64,000 nt of DNA from Nostoc sp. PA-18-2419. GTDB taxonomy: Bacteria > Cyanobacteriota > Cyanobacteriia > Cyanobacteriales > Nostocaceae. This document shows positions 35,217 to 44,216 of this stretch, in pieces (positions within the stretch are counted from its first letter, which is position 1; each line of letters opens with the position of its first letter). The stretch spans positions 136,266 to 200,265 of the forward strand of contig NZ_SZNH01000006.1 of assembly GCF_005869855.1 (NCBI RefSeq). Reading direction: 5' to 3'. The notes under the pieces were generated by a model. The model saw only the letters and a program-made list of their open reading frames with translations, was not told where the DNA came from and made no database searches. A program made the position numbers and the translations under genes.

Positions 35217-36695
35217 CTAAGATTGTGGAACCCACACAGAAACAGAACCAGCACTGCATCGAAAATCGGCCCAGCCTTCTTCATTCGTTGTGACAGGTTC
35301 GCTGATATGTTCGGTGATGTCAATATAAGTGGTGTTGGCTTGCCCTACTTCCATCCACTTAGTCCCCTCTCCCCCATTACTCAAAACAACCGCCATACCG
35401 CCAGGATGTTCTTCATCTCCTAAGCGTGTCCAGCCGATTGTATTAGCGTGGTCGAAATAATCATATTGGTCGCCATAGGCATAGGTTTGACGAGCGTGCA
35501 AAAATTTATCAATTATCCATTGATGACTATCGAGCCAAATCTCATACTCGTTGCCATCTGGGCCCTTATCTTTGTAATTAGCACCATAGTAATCTGCATA
35601 GAAGATACAGGGATAACCCTCACTTCGCAATAGAATCAACGCATAAGCCAACGGTTTAAACCAGCTTTCAACTACAGACTCCAACGACTGCAAAGGTTGA
35701 GAATCATGATTCTCTACTAAGGTGACGGCTAAAGCAGGTTGCTGCTGCACCAAGGTATTATCAAATATCTGCCGCATATCGTAGTCATTGCCTTGTTTGC
35801 TAGCAGCGCTAAAGTTATAGTGCAATGGCGCATCAAACAGCAACACATCACCACCAGTAATGTTAATGAAATGGTGCAGCGCTTCAACTTCATAAGACCA
35901 ATATTCACCAACAGCAAAAAGCTCGCGACCTGCCTTTTGGCGACAGTGAATTAGCCACTCTGGGAAAAAGCCAGCTCTCACGTGTTTAACGGCATCAAAA
36001 CGAAAGCCATCTATTTGAGTGGTTTCTACAAACCACTCACCCCAGCGATTCAACTCCTCGCGTACTTCTGGACTCTCCATATCCAGGTCGCATCCCATCA
36101 GATAGTCGAAAGCACCTTTTTCCAGGTCAACATTATCGTCAAAATGTTTATCTTTGAACAGATAAACAGCGTTTTCACCTTCGTTGTAAACGTTGTAATC
36201 AACTGCATCGAAGTGCCACCAGTGCCATTCCATGTCCGAGTATTTGCCTTTACGACCTGGAAAGGTAAAGTGAGTCCACACTTTAATCGTTTGCATGTCG
36301 CCGATGGGGTGGTTGCGATCATCTGGACTATAAGGCGTTGCTTCCACCTCTTCGGCTTCGTCTGCACCTAACTTGTGGTTAAGAACAACATCAGCATACA
36401 CTCGAATACCAGCAGCTTTTGCCGCTTTGATCGCAGCGAGATACTCGTCTTTTGTGCCGTATTTTGTCCGAACCGAGCCTTTCTGGTCAAACTCCCCTAA
36501 ATCATACATATCGTAAACCCCGTAGCCGACATCGTAGCCACCCCCTGTTCCTTTGTAAGCTGGGGGTAACCAAACAGATGTAACACCTGCATCAGCTAAG
36601 TCCTTCACTTTCTCTTTGAACTCATTCCAAAGATTGCCATCCGGAGGGATATACCAATGGAAGTACTGCATCATTACACCATTCAGTTGAGCCAT
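35217..36695 (-). CDS. amyA: Cytoplasmic alpha-amylase (GH13)
   Basis: The protein has 492 residues from the ATG at 36695 (beginning MAQLNGVMMQYFHWYIPPDG). The longer track start lacks a ribosome binding site, whereas AGGGAT precedes the ATG. It has no signal peptide, so it acts inside the cell. GH13 motifs are all present: DVVLNHK (region I), GFRFDAVKH (region II, catalytic Asp), VGEYW (region III, catalytic Glu) and VENHDSQ (region IV). The layout resembles the GH13_5 cytoplasmic amylases of bacteria. It hydrolyses alpha-1,4 bonds in glycogen-derived glucans. Confidence 0.94.
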   Translation of the reverse strand: MAQLNGVMMQYFHWYIPPDGNLWNEFKEKVKDLADAGVTSVWLPPAYKGTGGGYDVGYGVYDMYDLGEFDQKGSVRTKYGTKDEYLAAIKAAKAAGIRVYADVVLNHKLGADEAEEVEATPYSPDDRNHPIGDMQTIKVWTHFTFPGRKGKYSDMEWHWWHFDAVDYNVYNEGENAVYLFKDKHFDDNVDLEKGAFDYLMGCDLDMESPEVREELNRWGEWFVETTQIDGFRFDAVKHVRAGFFPEWLIHCRQKAGRELFAVGEYWSYEVEALHHFINITGGDVLLFDAPLHYNFSAASKQGNDYDMRQIFDNTLVQQQPALAVTLVENHDSQPLQSLESVVESWFKPLAYALILLRSEGYPCIFYADYYGANYKDKGPDGNEYEIWLDSHQWIIDKFLHARQTYAYGDQYDYFDHANTIGWTRLGDEEHPGGMAVVLSNGGEGTKWMEVGQANTTYIDITEHISEPVTTNEEGWADFRCSAGSVSVWVPQS

Positions 36696-36808
36696 GTCTA
36701 TCCCTGTAGTAAAATTTACGATAAATTTTGATTCCTGACACAAAAACTATACATTAAGTTTTATTTTTTGTGTCTAAATAGAAACAAAAATCTATTAATA
36801 AACTGCGA

Positions 36809-37432
36809 TTAACTTATATTGTTTTCTTGTGTGGATGACAGTTCTTCAGCTAGGTTTTTCTGGAGTGCTTCCAATACTGCAATCGGGTCAGCTGGTTCCT
36901 GCATCAATTGGGCTTCAGAATCATGCCGATTTACTACATTAGGTAAATCGGTACGCAGTTCTTCTAATAAAGCAATAATCTTGGCAATTTTTTGCTCGGA
37001 GAGCAGGTTAAGCTGTAGCATTAATTGCGCTCGCTGTTCGGCAAAGTTTTCTTGGCGAGTTTGTCGCACTAGGACTCCGGTTGAAATCACCAATGCAGCT
37101 GCATCTAAGCCTTGACCTGACCAGCTAAATGAGGGCAGGTTGAATGGTAAAAAGCGATCAAAAAAACTGCTAAAAATCCAGATAGCCAGTATGACTAGCA
37201 AACTATAGAGAAATGTTGATCGCCCAAAGAATGTTGCGATCGCTTCTAGTATCCGTTGGTGGGTGGGAATATCTCGAACTTCCTGGCTATGAAGCGAACT
37301 AACCGCTTCAATATTTTTTGTAATTGGGTCTGGTAATGGAGCCGTGAAAACTTGATTTCGAGAAGTTTTGAAGTTGAATTTGTTAGCACGTTTGATGTAT
37401 TTGTTAGCTGTATCGTCTGTGTTGTCCGTCAT
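36809..37432 (-). CDS. DUF1003 membrane protein
   Basis: The protein has 207 residues. A soluble N-terminal region of about 65 residues is followed by two transmembrane spans (about 72-90 and 105-122). The DUF1003 tail is VISTGVLVRQTRQENFAEQRAQLMLQLNLLSEQKIAKIIALLEEL, a coiled-coil-like helix. The family is widespread and uncharacterised, found near ion-transport genes in some species. It ends about 110 bp before the amylase start, same strand, and could share transcription with it. Confidence 0.8.
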   Translation of the reverse strand: MTDNTDDTANKYIKRANKFNFKTSRNQVFTAPLPDPITKNIEAVSSLHSQEVRDIPTHQRILEAIATFFGRSTFLYSLLVILAIWIFSSFFDRFLPFNLPSFSWSGQGLDAAALVISTGVLVRQTRQENFAEQRAQLMLQLNLLSEQKIAKIIALLEELRTDLPNVVNRHDSEAQLMQEPADPIAVLEALQKNLAEELSSTQENNIS

Positions 37433-37636
37433 ACAACAACTCCTGAATCTAGATGTTACTCGATTATTGCTTATATCCTGAAAAATTAATTATACAGGAG
37501 GTAGTAGATAGGACTTGAAACTACGTAAACTGGATTACCGTAGGTCTAGTCTGCCCAAGGCATCGCTCTTCAGGAAAAACTTTTTGGTTTACTTTATTAA
37601 GTGTCATTAGTTATTAGTTATTTTCACAAAGGACAA

Positions 37637-38710
37637 ATGAGCAATATATTTAGGGAATTCGTCCAAAAAATAGGCAGTGGTAACCACACAGGCGAGAATT
37701 TAACTCGCGCCCAAGCAGCCACCGCTACTAAAATGATGCTGCTGGGTGAAGCTACACCAGCGCAAATTGGAGCGTTTTTGATTGCTCATCGAATCAAGCG
37801 TCCTACAGGGGAAGAGTTAGCGGGAATGTTGGATGCCTATGATCAACTCGGCCCAAAACTGCAACCAATCGTCTGTGAGCAGCCAGCGATCATTCTGGGC
37901 ATCCCTTACGATGGTAGAACGCGCACTGCACCAATTAGTCCAGTAACAGCTTTATTACTCGCCGCAGCTGGACAACCAGTAGTAATGCACGGTAGCGATC
38001 GCTTACCAACTAAGTACGGATTACCTTTAATAGATATTTGGCAGGGTTTGGGAGTCGATTGGACTGTCCTACCCCTAGCAAAAACCCAGCAAGTATTTGC
38101 ACAAACAAGAATCGGCTTTATTTATCTACCTCAGCATTTCCCCTTGACTACAAGTATTTGGGAGTACCGCGACCAACTTGGCAAACGTCCTCCTTTGGCG
38201 ACAATGGAGTTAATTTGGTGTCCTTATGCCGGAAATGCTCACCTAATTGCTGGGTTTGTCCATCCACCGACTGAAGGGATGTTTCAGACAGCTTTAGGGT
38301 TGCGAGGAGTAACAAAATTTACATTAGTGAAAGGATTGGAAGGCAGCTGCGACTTACCACGCGATCGCACTGCAATCATCAGCTTATCTTCATCGCCAGC
38401 ATCCCCAGAGATAGAACGATTGCACCTCGTACCGCGTGATTACGGCATTACTACCAAGAATGTACCCCTTGGAACTACTGAACAACTGGTGACAGATATT
38501 CAGGAAGTTTTAGCAGGTAAACCAGGAGAATTAATGCAAACCGCCTTGTGGAATGGCGGATTTTACCTATGGCGTAGTGGCATTTGCACTAATATGTCAG
38601 AAGCTTTAACTAAAGCAGAAGAATTAATAGCCAATGGTGCAGTAGCAGCTAAACTCCAAGAACTCAGCCAGTTAGTAAATTCGCTCTCAGCAGCATTTAT
38701 GTCAGTGTAA
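37637..38710 (+). CDS. Anthranilate phosphoribosyltransferase-family protein (TrpD-like)
   Basis: The protein has 357 residues from the ATG at 37637, which has AAAGGA upstream; the earlier GTG in the track lies in heptamer-repeat DNA. The TrpD N-terminal helical domain is present (SGNHTGENLTRAQAATATKMMLLGEATPAQIGAFLIAHRIKRPTGEEL). The phosphoribosyl-pyrophosphate loop normally GTGGD is replaced (ILGIPYDGRTRT), as in TrpD2-type paralogs. It is therefore probably not the tryptophan-pathway enzyme but a relative of unknown substrate, possibly a nucleic-acid-binding TrpD2. No trp genes are near. Confidence 0.78.
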   Translation: MSNIFREFVQKIGSGNHTGENLTRAQAATATKMMLLGEATPAQIGAFLIAHRIKRPTGEELAGMLDAYDQLGPKLQPIVCEQPAIILGIPYDGRTRTAPISPVTALLLAAAGQPVVMHGSDRLPTKYGLPLIDIWQGLGVDWTVLPLAKTQQVFAQTRIGFIYLPQHFPLTTSIWEYRDQLGKRPPLATMELIWCPYAGNAHLIAGFVHPPTEGMFQTALGLRGVTKFTLVKGLEGSCDLPRDRTAIISLSSSPASPEIERLHLVPRDYGITTKNVPLGTTEQLVTDIQEVLAGKPGELMQTALWNGGFYLWRSGICTNMSEALTKAEELIANGAVAAKLQELSQLVNSLSAAFMSV

Positions 38711-38751
38711 ACAGTTTAGTTATAAGTATGAATTTTCTTATTTCAAGGTGT

Positions 38752-38905
38752 CAACATAATTCGTAATTAATTACGAATTACGAATTACTGTCTTGGCAGC
38801 TCCTGCCGTGTCCTCGTCCCTTGCGGGTCTCATAGAGAGCGTCATTACGTAGCTTGCTTCTCGCCGGAGGCGAGTATTACGAATTACGAATTAGGAATTA
38901 CTTAC
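38752..38905 (-). repeat. Partial member of the ATTACGAATTAC repeat family
   Basis: The segment ataattcgtaattaattacgaattacgaattac ... gcgtcattacgtagcttgcttctcgccggaggcgagtattacgaattac shares its internal modules and orientation with the 47505-47760 element, but lacks the CTAGTAC ends. Its right end overlaps the stop region of the LCP gene. Confidence 0.65.
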
Positions 38906-40322
38906 TTAGTGATTCCTCCAAAATAGATTTTTGTTGTAACCAATCTTGACCGACTTGAATGCTGATATCCGAGGCAAGGTTGCCAGTACTTTCTACACGT
39001 ACTTCTCCAAATCCCAAAGTATTACGAATTGATTCAGCACTGTCACCATCTCCTTGTTGAGCGACGATATGAGTTACCTCTAAAGGTTCACCCCATGCCT
39101 TAGCTATATAGATATTGTGATAACCAAATTTTTCCAAAGCTCTAATTAATGGTTGCAGGTTAGAGCGATCGCCACCTGTACTATCTTGAATTGCTACACG
39201 TAAGGAACCTGGGTCAGTTACCTGTGGTTGTTGTTGCTCCTCTGATTCCAGACCAAAATGTGCAGCCATGAGTTTGGCAATACCATTTTTGTTAGGTAAC
39301 CAATAGCTTGCATTAAACTCATTCTTCTCGCTAAAGCGACCCGGGAGCATTAACATTTGCATGTTGGAGCGATTTGTCCGCACTCCGAAACCCAATAGTG
39401 CCAATAACTCCTCAACCGTCAAGTTAGTGTCAATGTGTTCTTTGACTACATCAAGAACTTTAGGTAATTGAGCTACAGTAGCCGGATTGAGAGTCTGATC
39501 CATCAAAGCACGGATAACCATTTGCTGTCGCTGAATCCGACCAATATCTCCGAGTTCGTCATGTCGAAAACGAAGCAATTGTAGTGCCTGATCGCCGCCA
39601 AGATGTTGCTTACCTGCTTTCAAATTGATATATAAATGCTGAGAATCATCTTGGTACTTCATATCTTTGGGGACATACACTGTTACGCCACCTAAAGCAT
39701 CGATTAGCTTCGCAACTCCCAAAACGTTAATTCGGACATAGCGATCAATTCCCACTCCACCTAAGAGGTTACTGACAGTTTTAGCAGTTAAAGCTGGCCC
39801 ACCATCAACATTGGCAGCATTAATTTTTTTAACTCCATACCCCTCTATTTCTGTGCGAGTATCTCTGGGAATCGAGAGCATAATTATTTTTTTCGTCTCT
39901 GGATCAAATTTGAGCAAGAGCATCACATCAGAAAGACCATCAAAAGAGTTGACTTGGGGTAAGTATTTGAGATTTTTAGTTTCTTCAGGGGGATTTTGGA
40001 TATCTGGTGGTAGTACACTCATTCCCATAATTAATAGATTAACCGGGCGAGTTAATTCGGAAAATCGTAGCACACCTCCAGAGATGCGATCGCCATCAAA
40101 CACTGCTTCATCCTGTGGACTTAGCTGGGCTTGCTGCAAAGGCGTACTAGTTAAAGACACCGCCAACAAAGCCCCTGCTGTTGCTGACACCATCGCAATC
40201 CCACTCATACCTACCCAAAACCACAGCCAACGTCCAGATTTGGAGTTGCGAGAAATTTTTTTAATCGATTTTGAGGCTTTTCCCGATTGGTTTTCTTCCG
40301 CCGAACTTCTTTGAATGGTCAC
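38898..40322 (-). CDS. LytR-CpsA-Psr (LCP) family protein with LytR_C domain
   Basis: The protein has 474 residues. The GTG at 40322 is chosen because AGGA lies 6 nt upstream; the track start is a GTG four codons earlier. A cytoplasmic basic N-terminus is followed by one transmembrane helix (about 35-58) and the LCP catalytic domain (about 95-310). That domain has the conserved Arg/Asp residues in SDVMLLLKFD, LSIPRDTRTEI and LLRFRHDELGDIGRIQRQQ. A LytR_C domain follows (about 370-450). LCP enzymes attach glycopolymers to peptidoglycan. The last codons overlap a dispersed repeat, so the C-terminus may have been altered by it. Confidence 0.92.
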   Translation of the reverse strand: MTIQRSSAEENQSGKASKSIKKISRNSKSGRWLWFWVGMSGIAMVSATAGALLAVSLTSTPLQQAQLSPQDEAVFDGDRISGGVLRFSELTRPVNLLIMGMSVLPPDIQNPPEETKNLKYLPQVNSFDGLSDVMLLLKFDPETKKIIMLSIPRDTRTEIEGYGVKKINAANVDGGPALTAKTVSNLLGGVGIDRYVRINVLGVAKLIDALGGVTVYVPKDMKYQDDSQHLYINLKAGKQHLGGDQALQLLRFRHDELGDIGRIQRQQMVIRALMDQTLNPATVAQLPKVLDVVKEHIDTNLTVEELLALLGFGVRTNRSNMQMLMLPGRFSEKNEFNASYWLPNKNGIAKLMAAHFGLESEEQQQPQVTDPGSLRVAIQDSTGGDRSNLQPLIRALEKFGYHNIYIAKAWGEPLEVTHIVAQQGDGDSAESIRNTLGFGEVRVESTGNLASDISIQVGQDWLQQKSILEESLSK

Positions 40323-40608
40323 AGACTTCCTCACACTTATTCACTAATCAAATTCGGTAAATTTGCAGACGAAAAATATGCAGACAAATCAACCCATAAT
40401 ACCTAACTCTTAATTATTAGTGCTAACATTTTTAATGTAGTGTCAACCACAACACTTATAGCAGCATTTTTCCTTCTTTTGGGTAAATCTGGAAATGTTT
40501 TTCTGAAGTATGGCAATAATAAACTAGATTTGACTAGATAGTACTAATAAATTAATTTTAATTTTCCCAAAAGTAAGTAAAAATACTGTTAAAAGACATT
40601 CAAAAAAT
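40323..40608. other. Intergenic region, nothing recognised
   Basis: AT-rich sequence of 286 bp upstream of the LCP gene, with no repeat, hairpin or reading frame noticed. Confidence 0.35.
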
Positions 40609-41100
40609 TTAAGATAAGTACTTGCCAACTACCCGTTCTGCGAAAGTAGTAAACCCTGGTAAACGCCCAGATTTGTTATGTATCAAGCGGAAAATCAACC
40701 AGACACTCACTAAAAAATAACCTGATGTGAGAAAGCTATTGAGGATAAATAAACGTAGCGTAAAAAAATCTGAAGTTGCTGCTCCAGTAACCAATAATAA
40801 ATATCCTAATAGCCAAGTAAGTGCCAAAGTAATAGACAAACGACTAACAGCAAGTTGTTCCCGACTACCCTGGCGGCGATAGAGAGTCCACAGAGATGGG
40901 AAAAAACCGATAATCGGAACTAAGTATAGGAGTAACTCTGTTTTCGGGATTGAGGATTGGGAGTGTTGACTGATGAGTGTTGAGTGAGGAGTTATTCGCT
41001 CCTCTGCCCTTTTGCCTGCTTCATCTCTCCCAGTCCCCAGTCTCCAGTCCCCAGTTCCCATTTCGCCATCCCCAGTCTCTTTTGGTTGATAATTCTCCAT
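40609..41100 (-). CDS. Small membrane protein with a repeat-encoded N-terminal segment
   Basis: The protein has 163 residues from the ATG at 41100 (MENYQPKE); the track start 33 codons upstream gives an improbable leader. Residues 8-45 (GDGEMGTGDWRLGTGRDEAG and so on) are translated from G-rich heptamer repeats, indicating a repeat expansion within the gene. The rest has three to four hydrophobic spans (ELLLYLVPIIGFFPSLW, ITLALTWLLGYLLLVTGA, LFILNSFLTSGYFLVSVWLIF). It resembles a conserved cyanobacterial membrane protein of unknown function. It is divergent from the AI-2E permease gene, about 110 bp away. Confidence 0.65.
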   Translation of the reverse strand: MENYQPKETGDGEMGTGDWRLGTGRDEAGKRAEERITPHSTLISQHSQSSIPKTELLLYLVPIIGFFPSLWTLYRRQGSREQLAVSRLSITLALTWLLGYLLLVTGAATSDFFTLRLFILNSFLTSGYFLVSVWLIFRLIHNKSGRLPGFTTFAERVVGKYLS

Positions 41101-41209
41101 TGGGCTTAGTTTAACTCCTAAACTAGAAGGATGAATAAGACTCGTATAGTTAGAGATAATAAACTGTAAAGAAAGATTTAATCTTGTTCTATTCCGCAAT
41201 CAGCTGAAA

Positions 41210-42385
41210 ATGCAGACACGTAAGCTACTTGACTGGTGGCAGACATTTACACCAATAGCGCGAATCGGGGCGATCGCGTTATTCGTTCCGCTGCTAGTTC
41301 TCAATGGTTGGGCAATTTCGGTGTTTTTTAATTATTTCCATTCTCTGATAGTCATTTTAGTCGGAGCCTCGGTGCTAGCATTTCTACTCAACTACCCCGT
41401 AAGTTGGATGGAGCATCAAGGTGCTAAACGAGAGCAAGTTGCTATTTTAGTATTTCTCTTGGCTTTATCGATTTTATTGGCATTGGGTGTGACACTTTTT
41501 CCTCTAGCCCTCACCCAAGCTCAGCAACTAGTGGCTCGCTTACCAGAGTTAATTGACTCTGGACGCTCTCAGCTAATGATTCTAAACGAAAAAGCTGATA
41601 CTTTCGGCTTACCCATAAATCTCGATGCTTTGGTAGTGCAAATCAATGATCGCGTCAAGGGACAATTGCAAGCGATCGCCGGACAAGTCTTAAATCTAGC
41701 TGTAGTCACATTTACTAGTCTGCTAGATTTTCTCTTGACGATGGTTTTGACTTTTTATCTTTTACAGCATGGAGGTGAACTGTGGCAAAGTTTAGTGGAA
41801 TGGCTACCTACTAAATTTCGAGACCCTTTCTCTAAAACCGTGCGCTTGAGCTTCCAAAATTTCTTCATCACCCAGTTGATTTTATCTACCTGCATGGCCT
41901 CAGCCTTGATTCCGAGTTTTTTGTGGCTGAAAGTACCATTTGGTTTGCTATTTGGCCTGACTATTGGCATCATGGCTCTCGTGCCTTTTGGTGGTTCTGT
42001 AGGCATCATCCTAACTACACTATTGGTGGCGCTGCAAGATTTCTCAATGGGTGTGAAAGTTTTGATCGCAGCAGTAATCGTACAACAAATTCTCGAAAAT
42101 TTAATTGCTCCCCGAATTTTAGGTAGCTTTACTGGTTTAAACCCAGTTTGGGTATTAATTTCAGTCTTGACAGGAGCAAGAATTGGCGGACTTTTGGGTG
42201 TAATTGTGGCAGTACCCACAGCTGTTGTGATTAAGACTGCTTTGGGTGCGCTGCGTCCCGGAGGGCTGAGTGGTGAAACTGAAGAGGGTGCTAATGGGGA
42301 GATAACTGCACCGATTACTGCAAACGACCCCCCGAAAGCCGATGCCAAAAACACTCTCAGCATTTCGGAAGCGACATCACCTTAG
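41210..42385 (+). CDS. AI-2E family transporter (PerM/UPF0118)
   Basis: The protein has 391 residues. Hydrophobic helices cluster in two groups (about 15-90 and 155-340) around a soluble region (about 95-150), the AI-2E/PerM topology. Typical motifs are LNYPVSWMEHQG, ALVPFGGSVGIILTTLL and IAPRILGSFTGLNPVWVLISVLTGARIGGLLGVIVAVPTA. Members export autoinducer-2 or act as ion antiporters. The substrate cannot be deduced. The C-terminal 45 residues are a polar tail. Confidence 0.9.
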   Translation: MQTRKLLDWWQTFTPIARIGAIALFVPLLVLNGWAISVFFNYFHSLIVILVGASVLAFLLNYPVSWMEHQGAKREQVAILVFLLALSILLALGVTLFPLALTQAQQLVARLPELIDSGRSQLMILNEKADTFGLPINLDALVVQINDRVKGQLQAIAGQVLNLAVVTFTSLLDFLLTMVLTFYLLQHGGELWQSLVEWLPTKFRDPFSKTVRLSFQNFFITQLILSTCMASALIPSFLWLKVPFGLLFGLTIGIMALVPFGGSVGIILTTLLVALQDFSMGVKVLIAAVIVQQILENLIAPRILGSFTGLNPVWVLISVLTGARIGGLLGVIVAVPTAVVIKTALGALRPGGLSGETEEGANGEITAPITANDPPKADAKNTLSISEATSP

Positions 42386-42693
42386 TAGTGCTGCGCGTAA
42401 TTCGTAATACTCGCCTGTGCATGATAAGCAAGCTACGTAATTTGTACGTATAGCAGGAGGCAGGAGGCAGTTCCCGTAGCGTGTCGAAGACAAGGCAGCT
42501 ATGCTGGAGGTAAAACTATTACTATTCCTCGCTTTCACCCTTGTCATTATGTCTTAAAGAATGTGACTACGGCTATAATTACTATACTGCAAGCGTTTCA
42601 TGATTTGGAATGAGTAATTTCTTTACGCGCCCGCTGCATTAGTCCAGCAAGGCAAAAGTAAAAAGCAAAGTTTAATTTTCAATTTTGCCTTGG
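42386..42693. other. Repeat-filled intergenic region
   Basis: Starts with a short ATTACGAATTAC-type repeat (42390-42440) and continues into the second copy of the 18-codon repeat (42450-42580). No further gene. Confidence 0.5.
42450..42580 (+). repeat. Dispersed repeat with 18-codon hydrophobic reading frame, copy 2
   Basis: The reading frame 42501..42557 begins MLEVKLLLFLAF and ends VIMS, the same length and stop position as copy 1 at 7261..7317. About 35 bp made of GGAGGCA heptamers and a short palindromic repeat (ttcccgtagcgtgtcgaaga) are inserted upstream of the ATG relative to copy 1, so the AGGAGG is displaced. Homology continues past the stop. Confidence 0.6.
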
Positions 42694-44025
42694 TTACTGT
42701 GGCTCAACAATTGAACCCATAAATAAAATACTTCCTGTTTGATTATCCCTAATAGCACAAAAGAATGGACGGTCAACAATCATTCGGAATGGTTTTGGTT
42801 CCTGTCTGAAAGCTGTTGCTACTATTCCCACTGAGGTAGCCGCAGCCGCTTCAGTGCCCTCTTCATTCACTTCGACAAAAGTTTTATGCTTAACTTGGCT
42901 AATGGCAAAGTTTTTACCCATACCAGAAAAATTAGCTTTGTTGCTGAAAGCCTCCTCCATACCTAAAGCTTTCAAAGCACTGTTAAGTGTAACATCATAT
43001 TCGGTTTTGAAGCGGGGTAAGCGAATAAATCCTTTTTGTTTGTTGAACTGAGTCATCCATTTTTCCCAGTTCTCAAGATTTAAGTTTTGAGAGAAGGCTT
43101 TGAGGTTAGAATTTTGTTTGGGTAGGAAGATATAAAAACTGATTTTCCCATCTTTGCCATAAGGTAAACTCACTGCTTGAAATTGTTCGTTTTCATAGTA
43201 TTTGTATTCACCGTCTTGTGACATCATTGGGTATTGTTTTTGCCTGCCAGATGCGATGTTAAAAGGGTATTCGGCAGTTTTATTTTTGTCAAAAGCGTTA
43301 CTCCAATTACCTTTAAAATATATGGCATTTATCAGAAACAACACTTGATTTGGGTCGATTTGTCCGACTATTTTATTGATTTTTCCATCTGTATTATCTT
43401 TGACCCAATTATTAATCGTGTTGACTGCTGTGGCATCTTGAAAGTTTAAATTGCTTACCTTGGCTTGATAGAAATCTTCTGCTCTTTTGAGAAACTCGGA
43501 CTGAAATTTTATATCTTGATTTGCCCAAAGGGAGTTAGCAATCTTGAGTTGGACTTTCGGATCTTGATTGTCTAAAAGCTGCTTTAATATTGTTGCGTAA
43601 GCAGAGTTGATCTCTGACAAATTCATACCCTGTAATTCCAGAGTTTTTGCCATTGCTTGTTGAGTCGAACCGCTAGCGCCATTGTAGGTCATTGCTAAGG
43701 CGATCGCTACACTCGAAGGTGAGAGAAAAATATTTTTTTCTCCACCATCACTTTTATTAACTTCTGAAAAAAGCTTGAAGCTAAACTTATTGTTAGACTC
43801 AAGGATTTTAGTATCAGTATTGACTGTTTTTTTTTCCAATGGAGTTTCTGACTGAGGTAAACTAGATTGAGCAAGGGCACTTTTATTACTATCGATTTGA
43901 GAACACCCTAAAACACCGAAGATAACAACACTTGCAGCCGCTAGAACATAACGTCTACCGAGACTAACTCCGTAACGCCTTTGCAGAAAATTTTCTTTTA
44001 CACCACTAAATTTTTGCCGATTCAT
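42694..44025 (-). CDS. Serpin (serine proteinase inhibitor), lipoprotein
   Basis: The protein has 443 residues. An N-terminal basic region and hydrophobic span end in a lipobox (FGVLGC), so it is likely lipid-anchored after export. A complete serpin fold follows (about 75-443), including NIFLSPSSVAIALAMTYNGA, FLINAIYFKGNW and the C-terminal RPFFCAIRDNQTGSILFMG. The reactive-centre hinge EEGTEAAAATS is the consensus of inhibitory serpins. By counting 17 residues from the hinge Glu, P1 falls near Thr in IVATAF, which would suit proteases accepting small P1 side chains. The gene lies 191 bp behind a secreted subtilase on the same strand. Confidence 0.94.
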   Translation of the reverse strand: MNRQKFSGVKENFLQRRYGVSLGRRYVLAAASVVIFGVLGCSQIDSNKSALAQSSLPQSETPLEKKTVNTDTKILESNNKFSFKLFSEVNKSDGGEKNIFLSPSSVAIALAMTYNGASGSTQQAMAKTLELQGMNLSEINSAYATILKQLLDNQDPKVQLKIANSLWANQDIKFQSEFLKRAEDFYQAKVSNLNFQDATAVNTINNWVKDNTDGKINKIVGQIDPNQVLFLINAIYFKGNWSNAFDKNKTAEYPFNIASGRQKQYPMMSQDGEYKYYENEQFQAVSLPYGKDGKISFYIFLPKQNSNLKAFSQNLNLENWEKWMTQFNKQKGFIRLPRFKTEYDVTLNSALKALGMEEAFSNKANFSGMGKNFAISQVKHKTFVEVNEEGTEAAAATSVGIVATAFRQEPKPFRMIVDRPFFCAIRDNQTGSILFMGSIVEPQ

Positions 44026-44216
44026 TCTGCTACCTCACTTGCCAAAGATTGTTAATCTGTGTCTCAGGATTGACGTAAAACCGTGTCAATGATTAACTAT
44101 TGCACCTGCTCTAATAGAAAAATGGCACTGTTACAGTTTTTGTAACAGCAAGTGAGTGGGCGTTAACTGATGAATGTTAAATATTAACCGTCAACAGTCA
44201 TCAGTCAACATTTATT

